Assembly (NCBI RefSeq): GCF_030540825.1
Contig: NZ_JAUOEO010000001.1
Span: 3,011,001 to 3,075,000, forward strand
Direction: 5' to 3'
Origin: Flavivirga spongiicola
GTDB taxonomy: Bacteria > Bacteroidota > Bacteroidia > Flavobacteriales > Flavobacteriaceae
Length of the DNA stretch: 64,000 nt
The first letter of the stretch is position 1; each line of letters starts with the position of its first letter. A program made the position numbers and the translations under genes. The notes below the pieces were generated by a model. That model had not been told where the DNA came from. It was given only the letters and a program-made list of their open reading frames with translations, and made no database searches. Positions 1 to 8,718 of this stretch are shown here, piece after piece.

Positions 1-1
1 A

Positions 2-127
2 AATAGTAAACACATTGAAAAGGAACTTTCGGGAATCTATAGTAGTAATATTTTAACTTTATTAGTAATTTCGCTGAGATTAAGTTTGAATATTGAAAAT
101 AGTAGAGCAAATAAAACAACCTATAGC
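2..127 (+). CDS. 3' end of an unidentified gene cut by the left edge (tentative)
   Basis: One forward frame is open from the first bases to a TAG at 125-127 and would encode about 41 residues, including a hydrophobic stretch (ILTLLVISLRLSL). It would overlap the TTG start of the polyprenyl synthase by about 35 bases. I do not recognise the sequence. It could be the tail of an upstream gene or a chance open frame, since another frame stops at about position 56. Confidence 0.25.
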
Positions 128-1070
128 TTATGAGATGGATCTTTTTGAACAGAAGTTCCAACTCTCCATGTCTAGTAAGGTTGCGTTGCTTAATAGGATT
201 ACCCATTATATTGTAAACAGAAAAGGGAAACAAATGCGTCCTATGTTCGTGTTTTTAGTTTCTAAAATGGTGTCTAATGGCGAGGTTAGCGAGCGTACTT
301 ATAGAGGCGCTTCGGTCATTGAGCTTATTCATACGGCGACTTTGGTGCATGATGATGTGGTTGATGATAGTAATCGTCGACGTGGTTTTTTCTCTGTAAA
401 TGCGCTTTGGAAAAATAAAATAGCCGTTTTAATAGGTGATTATTTACTGTCTAAAGGCTTGCTTTTAAGTATTGACAATAATGATTTTGATTTACTTAAG
501 ATTATTTCTATTGCGGTTCGTGAAATGAGTGAAGGTGAATTACTTCAAATTGAAAAAGCTAGAAAACTAGATATTACAGAAGCTGTTTACTATGAAATTA
601 TCCGTCAAAAAACAGCAACCTTAATTGCAGCTTGCTGTAGTTTGGGAGCGGCATCTGTAAAACCAGAATCGCAGCATGTGGAGTCTATGAGAAAATTTGG
701 TGAACTTATAGGTATGGCGTTTCAAATAAAAGACGATTTGTTTGATTACGGTGATACTCAAATTGGCAAACCTACAGGCATAGATATTAAAGAACAGAAA
801 ATGACTTTGCCTCTAATTTATGTGCTTAATCAGTCTTCAAAAAAAGATAAAAAGTGGCTCATTAATTCTATAAAAAACCATAATAAGGATACTAAGCGTG
901 TTAAAGAAGTTATTGCTTTTGTGAAAGGTAACGGGGGCTTAGATTATGCTATAAAGAAGATGAAAGCATTTCAGGAAGAGGCCTTACAAATACTTCAAAC
1001 CTATCCGGAATCCGATTATAAAAATTCATTGGAACTTATGGTGAATTATGTCATTGATAGGAAGAAGTAG
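93..1070 (+). CDS. Polyprenyl diphosphate synthase (trans-isoprenyl family)
   Basis: This all-alpha enzyme extends allylic diphosphates with isopentenyl diphosphate to make the long polyprenyl chain of respiratory quinones. The two Asp-rich metal-binding motifs are present: DDVVDD at about residues 87-92, followed by RRRG, and DDLFD at about 214-218. The GKQMRP segment near residue 45 is the usual substrate-binding region. At 325 residues the length is normal. The start is a TTG, chosen because the MKIVEQI N-terminus fits the family and no ATG lies upstream in frame. Chain length cannot be read reliably, so no gene symbol is given. The next gene is convergent, about 30 bases away. Confidence 0.9.
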   Translation: MKIVEQIKQPIAYEMDLFEQKFQLSMSSKVALLNRITHYIVNRKGKQMRPMFVFLVSKMVSNGEVSERTYRGASVIELIHTATLVHDDVVDDSNRRRGFFSVNALWKNKIAVLIGDYLLSKGLLLSIDNNDFDLLKIISIAVREMSEGELLQIEKARKLDITEAVYYEIIRQKTATLIAACCSLGAASVKPESQHVESMRKFGELIGMAFQIKDDLFDYGDTQIGKPTGIDIKEQKMTLPLIYVLNQSSKKDKKWLINSIKNHNKDTKRVKEVIAFVKGNGGLDYAIKKMKAFQEEALQILQTYPESDYKNSLELMVNYVIDRKK

Positions 1071-1100
1071 AATCTTTCATAATATAATTTTGATATTAAT

Positions 1101-2726
1101 TTAACTAGATTTGATGATTCTTCTTATTAGATATGGTATTAGTTTGAACGTTCGAACATAAGAACGACGAATTGATTTGTTAATTATAGAGTAAAAAAGT
1201 ATGAAGAGAAATCCAATTTTATAAAATAAACCGATCATATCCCAAAGGAATTCAGGTATTTCTAAATCAAATATAATTACTACATACAATGGAATTGCGA
1301 TAAGAATAAAAATAAATGAAATGATAAGATAGTTCGTTTCAAAGAAAAAATCTAGCTTGGTTCGTTCATTCTTGATTGTAACTTCAGCTATTCTACCATC
1401 AACTATTGGACTAACACCTTTGTTCTTTATATAATCTTCATTGATTAAGCCGATTATTTTGATATCTAAAGAATCATTTTCATCGATAAAATCAAAATTT
1501 ATTTTTAATTTATTTTCATCAATTATTTCTATGTTACCCCATCCATTTCCTTTTTTACTTTCTTTTAAGTCTATAATTCTTTCAATATTTTCACAGGTTA
1601 ACATTAGAGGTTCTTTTACATATGATTTTTCTATTCTTGAAGCTCCACTATTTTTAAAAATAATCTCATAGATGTTACATCTATATAATTTTTCATTATT
1701 AACTATAATAAATCTATCATTGGTTTTGTCAGATTCGTCTTCAAATAGAATAGGCTTATCTGTCAATTCCTTGTATGACAGTTTTTTTTTCTTTAATGAT
1801 TTAAAATAAAACAAGTAGCTTAAAATTAAGCTACTTAAAAAGGCAATAATAAAATTCAATAAAGGGTTACTGAAGTAATATTTAGTTCTGTCATAAATTC
1901 CCCCATTAGGATCAAAACCATAAGATTTAAATTTTAGAGAATATATAAATTCGCTTTCATTATTTTGTTTATTATTATGATATTTCCCTACTAATATTTT
2001 TCTAATACTATCTTTAGGAGCTATATTTATTTCTGCGTTATTACTATTAATTGATGATTTGTCTACTTTAATAATTTCATTATTCTTATTAAGTCCATAA
2101 ATAACTGGAACAAAATCTCCTAAAATTTCAACTTTTAACCATTTATTAGTATCAACCTCATTAGTTTTATATATGTTATATTGTTCTCCTTGGAATTTTA
2201 TTGAATTAGTATGTAGTTTTATATTATCAGAATTAATGATAGTTTTATTAGTTACTATTGAATTAAAGCTTTTTATTGGTTTCTCACAAATAAAAATTTG
2301 AAATTTAAATGTTGTGGAATCTGGTTTTGTAAGAAAAAGATAGTTGTTTTTTTTGAAATTATTAATCACTATATTTTTTCTCCAAGTTCTGCCTTTATGT
2401 TTAACCCCGCTATTAATAATGCTATCCGAAACTATATGACAATCAATATTATATTCATCTGAAAGAGTAGAAATATTATATTTTTTGCCTTTTTCTAGGT
2501 CTAATTTATAAATAATATAATTAGAGTTTAGTCCTATACTAACATGGTTTGTTTTAATAATTAAAGGATTCGGTTTACTTTCAAATACAGTATTTTCTAT
2601 ATTACAATTTGATTTTAAGGTTCCTCTATAATTTAAACTGGACTCGATTAATTCATTTATAGAGTTAGTTTGACTTGAAATACTTAAGGTACAAAGGAAG
2701 AATGCGAATAAAGCTTTTAAGTGCAT
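1101..2726 (-). CDS. Unrecognised secreted or membrane protein, 541 aa
   Basis: I do not recognise this protein. It starts with a clear signal peptide (MHLKALFAFFLCTLSISSQ). About 260 Asn/Lys/Ile-rich residues follow that look extracytoplasmic. A membrane segment lies near residues 285-308, then a Lys-rich stop and about 150 residues of presumably cytoplasmic sequence. Two more hydrophobic segments lie near 465-490 and 495-515, with a basic C-terminus. It stands alone, convergent with the polyprenyl synthase and divergent from the ECF sigma gene. It is more AT-rich than its neighbours, which may mean recent acquisition. No catalytic motif is visible. Confidence 0.75.
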   Translation of the reverse strand: MHLKALFAFFLCTLSISSQTNSINELIESSLNYRGTLKSNCNIENTVFESKPNPLIIKTNHVSIGLNSNYIIYKLDLEKGKKYNISTLSDEYNIDCHIVSDSIINSGVKHKGRTWRKNIVINNFKKNNYLFLTKPDSTTFKFQIFICEKPIKSFNSIVTNKTIINSDNIKLHTNSIKFQGEQYNIYKTNEVDTNKWLKVEILGDFVPVIYGLNKNNEIIKVDKSSINSNNAEINIAPKDSIRKILVGKYHNNKQNNESEFIYSLKFKSYGFDPNGGIYDRTKYYFSNPLLNFIIAFLSSLILSYLFYFKSLKKKKLSYKELTDKPILFEDESDKTNDRFIIVNNEKLYRCNIYEIIFKNSGASRIEKSYVKEPLMLTCENIERIIDLKESKKGNGWGNIEIIDENKLKINFDFIDENDSLDIKIIGLINEDYIKNKGVSPIVDGRIAEVTIKNERTKLDFFFETNYLIISFIFILIAIPLYVVIIFDLEIPEFLWDMIGLFYKIGFLFILFYSIINKSIRRSYVRTFKLIPYLIRRIIKSS

Positions 2727-2957
2727 ATTTTATTATGAATTTAACAAGTTATAAATATAGTTATTTATTCCTACAAGTTAAATGCTTACAATTAGTCACA
2801 ATCATATGGTTTGTATCTATTATTTCTAATTTCAATGTAAACCGGAAAGCTTAGCACTCGTTTGTGTTATATCTTATTTCATTTACATTTATATAAATAT
2901 TTTTTATACTGGGCAACCATTAGCATGAAATTTGCGTCTTTAAAAATAGAAGGCTAA

Positions 2958-3536
2958 ATGAAATCATTTTTGAAAGTCATACAACTGCATAATAACGAAT
3001 CGTCACTTATAAAAAAAGCGATTAAAAATAATCGGGAGGCTCAACATGTATTATTTGAATTACATGCGCCAAAAATGCTAAGTGTTTGTAGATATTATAT
3101 AAAAGATTTACAGCAAGCTGAAGAAGCCATGCTAAATGGTTTTTTTAAAGTGTTTTCTAATTTGAAAAGTTTTAAAAGAGAAGGAAGTTTTGAAGGTTGG
3201 ATTAGACGTATTATGATCAGAGAGTCTATTTCATTTTTAAGACAAAAAAAACAAATAGAATTTTCTGTTGAAGATTTTGACCCTGAGAGTGATTATGCTA
3301 ATAATATGAATACCGATATGGAAGTTGCCGAAATACAGCAGCTTATTGATGCGCTTCCCGAAGGTTATAAAATCGTATTTGTAATGTATGCTATTGAGGG
3401 ATATAAACATTACGAAATAGCAGAGATGTTAAATATAGCAGAAGGCACCTCAAAATCGCAATTATTTAAAGCGCGAAAATGGCTTCAGGAAAGAATTAAA
3501 GAATTAAACAAAACAACAAGCTATGGCACCAATTAA
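2958..3536 (+). CDS. ECF RNA polymerase sigma factor
   Basis: This is a sigma-70 family group IV factor of 192 residues, the usual length. Region 2 spans about residues 25-95 (LFELHAPKMLSVCRYYIKDLQQAEEAMLNGFFKVF, split by the usual helices) and includes the GWIRRIMIRESISFLR segment. Region 4 lies near 125-180, with a helix-turn-helix around YKHYEIAEMLNIAEGTSKSQ. Its stop overlaps the start of the next gene by 14 bases, so the two are translationally coupled. It probably controls this three-gene envelope operon and other loci. The signal is unknown. Confidence 0.9.
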   Translation: MKSFLKVIQLHNNESSLIKKAIKNNREAQHVLFELHAPKMLSVCRYYIKDLQQAEEAMLNGFFKVFSNLKSFKREGSFEGWIRRIMIRESISFLRQKKQIEFSVEDFDPESDYANNMNTDMEVAEIQQLIDALPEGYKIVFVMYAIEGYKHYEIAEMLNIAEGTSKSQLFKARKWLQERIKELNKTTSYGTN

Positions 3537-4284
3537 ATTTGAAAAAAATATTAAGGATAAGCTTGATAAAAGAAGGTTACAACCATCTGATAATGCTTGG
3601 GGTAAACTTTCAGAACGTTTAGGTAATCAAGAAAAAAAGAAAAATAATAAACCCATCTTATGGTTAGGTTTAGCTGCAAGTATGGTTGGGATTTTGCTAA
3701 TAATACCTCAGTTTTTTAATAATGAAACTAGTGTAAATGATGTTCCAAAAACGGTGGTAAATCCAGAGATTGTGGAGCAGAATGAAAATAAAGCCATAGC
3801 CGTTGAAGAATATATTAATATTGAAAATACTACAAAAGAGACTCAAGTTAAAGAAAAGGAAGTCGTTAAAGAACCGGCAAAAAAATCAGTTCTTGTTAAA
3901 TCTGAATTTAATAAAGAGCAAACAGCTCTTGTTCAAGAAAGCAACATAAAAGAATTAAACAAAGAGGCTGTTAGTACTGTTGAAGTAGCTCTTGAACCTT
4001 TATCATTTGAAGAAGAAAAGATTCAAGCAGTCGCAAATCAAATACAAGCACTAAAAGATAATGACATAGTTACAGACGATGCTATTAATGCCTTGTTATT
4101 AGAGGCTCAAAAAGAAATCAAATTAAACAGACTATATAATGGAACTACAGGCGTGGTTGATGCTAAATTATTACTTCAAGACGTTGAAGCAGAATTAGAT
4201 CAATCCTTTAGAAGCAAAGTTTTTGAAGCTATCAAAGCAAGTTACGGTACTGTTAAAACAGCAGTAGCCCAGCGTAATGATTAA
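3523..4284 (+). CDS. Single-pass membrane protein, probable anti-sigma partner
   Basis: The 253-residue protein has a charged cytoplasmic N-terminus of about 45 residues, one membrane segment at about 47-65 (ILWLGLAASMVGILLIIPQF), and a long Glu/Lys/Val-rich periplasmic part with likely helices. Its overlap with the upstream ECF sigma gene and its topology suggest an anti-sigma role. That is inference, because no classical zinc anti-sigma motif is seen. An outer-membrane protein gene follows after about 110 bases holding two short repeats. Confidence 0.7.
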   Translation: MAPIKFEKNIKDKLDKRRLQPSDNAWGKLSERLGNQEKKKNNKPILWLGLAASMVGILLIIPQFFNNETSVNDVPKTVVNPEIVEQNENKAIAVEEYINIENTTKETQVKEKEVVKEPAKKSVLVKSEFNKEQTALVQESNIKELNKEAVSTVEVALEPLSFEEEKIQAVANQIQALKDNDIVTDDAINALLLEAQKEIKLNRLYNGTTGVVDAKLLLQDVEAELDQSFRSKVFEAIKASYGTVKTAVAQRND

Positions 4285-4286
4285 CA

Positions 4287-4311
4287 AATTCCTGCGCAGG
4301 CAGGAATCTCA
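4287..4311 (+). repeat. Short dispersed palindrome (CTGCGCAG core)
   Basis: Directly after the stop of the membrane protein, TTCCTGCGCAGGCAGGAATC forms an interrupted inverted repeat and is followed by TCATGA. Related copies lie at 19021-19046 and, more degenerate, at 31090-31133, which identifies a dispersed repeat family. Confidence 0.5.
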
Positions 4312-4358
4312 TGAATTATAACTATAAATATCATCAAATCATCATCAATAATCAACAG

Positions 4359-4379
4359 ATGCTGAATTTATTTCAGCAT
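4359..4379. repeat. CTGAA/TTCAG palindrome, copy 1
   Basis: ATGCTGAA-n5-TTCAGCAT is a perfect hairpin just upstream of the following start codon and is followed by a run of A. Similar palindromes occur at 19873, 29197 and 33328. Confidence 0.6.
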
Positions 4380-4395
4380 AAAAAAACGAACAGTT

Positions 4396-5457
4396 ATGCA
4401 AACTATTACTAAGTATTTAGCACTCGTTGTGCTATGTGTAAGCGTGCAATTAATCAATGCACAAGATACGATTCCAGCCATTAAAAATGAAAAGAACATT
4501 AAAATGCTTAAGCATTTGAAAACAGTTATTGAAAAGGAAGAAAAAGACTTTCTGAAAATAGAAGTAGAGGCTATTAATAAGCGTTTAAACAATGGTGAAA
4601 TTACAAGTGAAGAAGCTCAAAAGTTAAAAATGGAAGCAGCAAAATTAGCAGCATTGAATATTGAAAATCGTATAGGAATTATAGATAATAAGATAGCGCT
4701 TCTTGAACGAAATAGTTATGGGTTGAATAGGGAAGAAAAAGAAGTTAAACTAGGTATTGCCATAGATGGAGAGGAAGTGTTTTCTGTGAGAGGGAAAAAC
4801 AAATTAAAGAAATATGATAAGCGAACTTCCAGCGATTTTGTATTGGCTTTTGGCTTAAATAATGCTATTATTGAAGGTGAAAAGCTTGACGATTCTCCAT
4901 ATAAATTTGGCGGTTCTCGATTTTTAGAACTAGGCTGGGCGTGGAAAACACGCGTGTTTAAAAATTCTAACTTTTTGCGTTTTAAGTATGGGTACTCTTT
5001 TCAAATTAATGGATTAAAACCTGATGATAATAAGTATTTCATTCAGCAAGGCAATCAAACCATATTGCAAGAATTTCCAGAAAACCTTAAAAAGTCTAAA
5101 TTGTCGATTACCAATTTGGTGTTTCCTGTACATTTTGAGTTTGGGCCTTCAAGAAAGATTGAAAAAGACACATATTTTAGGTACTCTACGCGAAATCAAT
5201 TCAAAATAGGTGTAGGTGGCTATGCTGGTTTTAATATTGGTACACGTCAAAAATTAAAATATGAATTGAATGGAGAGCGAATAAAAGACAAGCAAAAGCG
5301 TGGTTTTAACACTAGTAATTTAGTGTATGGATTAAGTGGTTATATTGCTTTTGATGATGTAGCACTATATGTTAAATACGATGTGTCGCCCATTTTTAAA
5401 GACCAGATGGTAGATCAGAACAATATCTCATTAGGCGTTAGGTTTGATGTGGATTAA
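4396..5457 (+). CDS. Outer-membrane beta-barrel protein with coiled-coil N-terminus
   Basis: The 353-residue protein has a signal peptide ending in NAQ (about residues 1-22), then about 85 Lys/Glu-rich helical residues, probably a coiled coil. The rest alternates polar and aromatic residues (FLRFKYGYSF, FKIGVGGYAGF, DVALYVKYDVSPIF), the pattern of a beta-barrel closing strand at the outer membrane. It is the last gene of the ECF sigma operon and a likely envelope target or partner. The exact function is unknown. Confidence 0.75.
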   Translation: MQTITKYLALVVLCVSVQLINAQDTIPAIKNEKNIKMLKHLKTVIEKEEKDFLKIEVEAINKRLNNGEITSEEAQKLKMEAAKLAALNIENRIGIIDNKIALLERNSYGLNREEKEVKLGIAIDGEEVFSVRGKNKLKKYDKRTSSDFVLAFGLNNAIIEGEKLDDSPYKFGGSRFLELGWAWKTRVFKNSNFLRFKYGYSFQINGLKPDDNKYFIQQGNQTILQEFPENLKKSKLSITNLVFPVHFEFGPSRKIEKDTYFRYSTRNQFKIGVGGYAGFNIGTRQKLKYELNGERIKDKQKRGFNTSNLVYGLSGYIAFDDVALYVKYDVSPIFKDQMVDQNNISLGVRFDVD

Positions 5458-5487
5458 AAAAAGCTTCCTTTTGGAAGCTTTTTTTAA
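5455..5487. terminator. Bidirectional terminator
   Basis: AAGCTTCC-TTTT-GGAAGCTT with flanking A and T runs on both sides lies between two convergent genes and can stop transcription in both directions. Confidence 0.85.
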
Positions 5488-5508
5488 AGTTTATTCTGTA
5501 GAACAACA

Positions 5509-7737
5509 TTAATTATTTTTCTCTTTAAAAGCATCAAACTCAGATGGCGTTTCAACTTTAGGAAATGCGTTATTTTTCATATCGGTATCGGCATATTCAA
5601 AATTGGGATCTAAATTCACTTCCTTTACTTCCTTTGCTTTTATAAACGTTTTTTGAATTTCGTATTCATTTCTACGCCAAACTTCGCTAGGGATGATGTC
5701 TATTTCTTTAGAGTCATCGGTGAAGATCCACTCAATAGTAACAGGCATAACAAGCCCACCGACATTTTTGACTGTGATTTCGTAAATATTTTTACCAGAA
5801 AGCTGTTTGCGTAATTCAGGTTCATCAATTCTTGATAAAAATTGGCCATACGCAGCGTCAGGTGTTGTATTCATAGTAATTGTTTCCGGACCACTGGAAA
5901 AGTCCTTAGCTTGAGCTTGGGCGTTTTTGCCAGAGGCATCAATTTTTACTTTAGAGCTGTTATTTTGATCTTCGATATTCGAATTCTCTTCATATACTTT
6001 AAACCATTTTACATGACTTAATTCCATATCTACATGATCGGTAGTAAAAAACCAACCTCTATAAAACCAATCTAAATCGGTAGCAGTAGCATCTTCAAGT
6101 GTTCTAAATAAATCGGAAGGATTTGGGTGTTTGTATTTCCAACGGTTAGCATATTCTTTAAAAGCTTCATCAAATAACTCTTTTCCAATAATAGAATTAC
6201 GAAGCATTTGCAGTCCAACGGTTGGTTTTAAATAAAAATTAGCCCCAAATTGAGACATAAGTTCACTATCTGAAGTCGTCATAATTGGACGTAAAATATT
6301 TTTATCACCACTCATAAAGGGCACAATACTTTTAGGTGTTACACTATTAAAATCTGGATAGCGTTCTGCAACGGTTCTTTGGTGTAAAAAAGTATTTAAA
6401 CCTTCGTCCATCCACATCCATTTACGTTCGTCCGAACTCACAATCATAGGGAACCAGTTGTGACCGACTTCATGAATAATAGTCCCTATCATACCTTGTT
6501 TAGCCCCATCGCTTATTTTGCCATTTTTTGGTCGTCCGCCATTAAAGCTAATCATTGGGAATTCCATGCCAATATTAGACGTGTTTACAGAAATAGCTAC
6601 AGGGTAAGGATAATCGAAAGTAGCTTCAGAATATACTTCTAAAGCATGCATGACCGCTTTAGTAGATTCTTCCTGCCAAACAGGTAAGCCTTCTTTTGGA
6701 TAAAAAGACATGGCCATAACGGTGTTGGTCGGTAATTTTACAGCTTGGGCATCCCACATAAATTTACGAGAAGATGCAAAAGCAAAATCACGAACATTTT
6801 TAGCACTAAACTTCCAGGTTTTTTGCTTCTTTGATTTTTGTTTTTCATTGGCTTCGGCTTCTTTTTGTGTAATAACCATGACAGGTTTGTCAAAAGACTT
6901 CCGAGCGTCATCTAATCTTTTACGCTGTGTTTTTGTTAACACAGACTCGCTATTTTGAAGTAAACCAGTAGCCGCCACAATATGATCTCCTGGTACGGTA
7001 ATTTCAACGTCATAATCTCCAAACTCCAGAGCAAATTCCCCAAGCTTTTGAAATTGCTGATTTTGCCAACCTTCAGTATCATTATAAACGGCCATTCTAG
7101 GAAACCAGTGAGCAATGAGGTAAACAGTATTATCGTCAGATGGAAAATACTCATAGCCTTCGCGAGATAGCAAATACATACTCCTATCGGTAATAGGATA
7201 AGACCATGCTATAGAAAAACTTGTAGATTCACCCGATTTAAGAAGTGTATTCAGTTTAACCTTCATCATGGTATTGTTAACCATGGTTTTTATATTATTC
7301 CCATCAGAATCTTTTACATATTTAATAGAATAACCGGCAGGAAAATCTATGGCTCTAGTAAGAAATTGCATTTGCCTGCTAGTCATGCCGTTTTTTATAT
7401 TGTTATTTATACCACCAAAATCTTCATTTCCTTTTTTGTTGACGTTTTGTTCAAGCTGCATCCACAAATAGCTCAAATCATCTGGAGAATTATTGTAATA
7501 AGTAATGGTTTCTTCACCAGAAATGGTATTGTTGCTTTCGTCAAGGGTCACTTTTATTTTATAATTAGCACGTTGTTGCCAATAATCCCTTCCAGGAGCC
7601 CCGCTAGCAGTTCTGTAAGTGTTAGGTGGAGTAATCATATTGTCAATAGGCTCAAATTTGCCTTGCCAAGGTTGTGTTTGGGCTTCAGTAGGTGATATAG
7701 CAAAAAGAGCTAAAAATGAAAAAAGAAAAAGTCTCAT
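5509..7737 (-). CDS. M1 family zinc metallopeptidase (aminopeptidase N-like)
   Basis: This is an exported aminopeptidase. The zinc site is complete: HEVGH at about residues 422-426, with the third ligand Glu in WMDEGLNTF downstream. The GMEF segment upstream corresponds to the GAMEN-type exopeptidase motif. The chosen start gives a clean signal peptide (MRLFLFSFLALFAISPTEAQ). A start 12 codons upstream is possible but would put a polar tail before the signal. The length of about 742 residues fits Bacteroidota M1 enzymes. It is monocistronic, and the end lies against a bidirectional terminator. Confidence 0.9.
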   Translation of the reverse strand: MRLFLFSFLALFAISPTEAQTQPWQGKFEPIDNMITPPNTYRTASGAPGRDYWQQRANYKIKVTLDESNNTISGEETITYYNNSPDDLSYLWMQLEQNVNKKGNEDFGGINNNIKNGMTSRQMQFLTRAIDFPAGYSIKYVKDSDGNNIKTMVNNTMMKVKLNTLLKSGESTSFSIAWSYPITDRSMYLLSREGYEYFPSDDNTVYLIAHWFPRMAVYNDTEGWQNQQFQKLGEFALEFGDYDVEITVPGDHIVAATGLLQNSESVLTKTQRKRLDDARKSFDKPVMVITQKEAEANEKQKSKKQKTWKFSAKNVRDFAFASSRKFMWDAQAVKLPTNTVMAMSFYPKEGLPVWQEESTKAVMHALEVYSEATFDYPYPVAISVNTSNIGMEFPMISFNGGRPKNGKISDGAKQGMIGTIIHEVGHNWFPMIVSSDERKWMWMDEGLNTFLHQRTVAERYPDFNSVTPKSIVPFMSGDKNILRPIMTTSDSELMSQFGANFYLKPTVGLQMLRNSIIGKELFDEAFKEYANRWKYKHPNPSDLFRTLEDATATDLDWFYRGWFFTTDHVDMELSHVKWFKVYEENSNIEDQNNSSKVKIDASGKNAQAQAKDFSSGPETITMNTTPDAAYGQFLSRIDEPELRKQLSGKNIYEITVKNVGGLVMPVTIEWIFTDDSKEIDIIPSEVWRRNEYEIQKTFIKAKEVKEVNLDPNFEYADTDMKNNAFPKVETPSEFDAFKEKNN

Positions 7738-7811
7738 AGTTTTTAGTGTATTATTTGAATTAGTCAGGCACAAGATAGGAAATATTAATATAAAACAACC
7801 TTAGTTTTTTG

Positions 7812-7842
7812 TTGCTTAAAGCCTAAGTGTTCAGTACATTTG
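7812..7842 (+). promoter_or_regulatory. Bacteroidota-type promoter of the pyrophosphatase gene
   Basis: TTG at 7812-7814 and TACATTTG at 7835-7842 are spaced by 20 bases and match the phylum's -33 TTG and -7 TAnnTTTG elements. The start codon follows 24 bases later. Confidence 0.7.
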
Positions 7843-7865
7843 CGTCCCTAAAATATTTATAATAT

Positions 7866-8393
7866 ATGAGTAAGAAAAAAGATTTAACATTTGATGTGTT
7901 AATAGAAATACCAAAAGGGAGTAGAAATAAATATGAGTACGATTTTACCCTGCACAAAATTCGTTTCGACCGTATGTTGTTTTCATCAATGATGTATCCT
8001 GGAGATTATGGGTTTATTCCAGAAACCTTGGCTTTGGACCAAGATCCATTAGATGTATTGGTTATGGGAACAGAACCAACATATCCTATGGTGGTTATGG
8101 AGGTAAGACCAATTGGTGTCTTCCATATGACGGATGAAAAAGGACCTGATGAAAAAATTATTTGTGTGCCTGTTTCCGATCCCATTTGGAGTAAAAATAA
8201 AGATATATCAGATTTAAACCCTCATAGATTAAAAGAAATAGAGCATTTTTTCCAGGTATATAAGGATTTAGAAAAAAAGAAAGTTGATACTGGGGGATGG
8301 GGAAATGCTGAAGAAGCTGCTAAAATTTATCAAGAATGTGTTAAGCGATATGAAAATAGCGAACACAAGAAAAAACGAACTTTTACGATCTAA
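7866..8393 (+). CDS. ppa: Inorganic pyrophosphatase, family I
   Basis: This soluble cytoplasmic enzyme hydrolyses pyrophosphate to two phosphates and so pulls biosynthetic reactions forward. The family signature DQDPLDVL is at residues 58-65, with three metal-binding Asp residues. Other conserved pieces are YEYD, MMYPGDYGFIPET and the late DTGGWG segment with Lys-Lys-Lys before it. At 175 residues it is the normal bacterial size. Its stop codon overlaps the first base of a MITE-like element. A membrane pyrophosphatase gene follows about 330 bases downstream on the same strand. Confidence 0.95.
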   Translation: MSKKKDLTFDVLIEIPKGSRNKYEYDFTLHKIRFDRMLFSSMMYPGDYGFIPETLALDQDPLDVLVMGTEPTYPMVVMEVRPIGVFHMTDEKGPDEKIICVPVSDPIWSKNKDISDLNPHRLKEIEHFFQVYKDLEKKKVDTGGWGNAEEAAKIYQECVKRYENSEHKKKRTFTI

Positions 8394-8587
8394 TACCAAT
8401 TTTAGTGTAAAAGTCACATGTCGACTCGTTTACCCAATCTCTGTCGGCAGGAAGTTGAGTACAGGCTTTTTAAAGTTTAAAAACCTTGTTCGTAAATCCC
8501 ATAACGATGTTATGTAATCTAATCACAACATTTTTAGATTTTAAAATAACAGCAGTTTAATACGATATCTTACCTTCAAATTGGTAT
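8393..8587. repeat. MITE-like element with ATACCAATTT ends
   Basis: ATACCAATTT at 8393-8402 is matched by its exact reverse complement AAATTGGTAT at 8578-8587, bounding about 195 bases. No protein is encoded and internal short palindromes are visible. The element starts on the last base of the ppa stop codon. No clear target duplication is seen. Confidence 0.5.
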
Positions 8588-8621
8588 AATTGAAAGATTA
8601 ATAAAATATTACAAAAAAAAA

Positions 8622-8653
8622 TGAGCCATCTTTAATTAAGGGTGGCTTTTTTT
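8622..8653 (+). terminator. Terminator downstream of ppa
   Basis: AGCCATC at 8624-8630 pairs with GGTGGCT at 8641-8647 (one wobble pair) and runs into seven T. It lies beyond the MITE-like element, before the membrane pyrophosphatase gene. Confidence 0.75.
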
Positions 8654-8718
8654 ATCACTTATATTTTCCTATTTTTAGCTCCGTTAAAAAATAATAACCA
8701 ATAAAACAACTAATTAAT

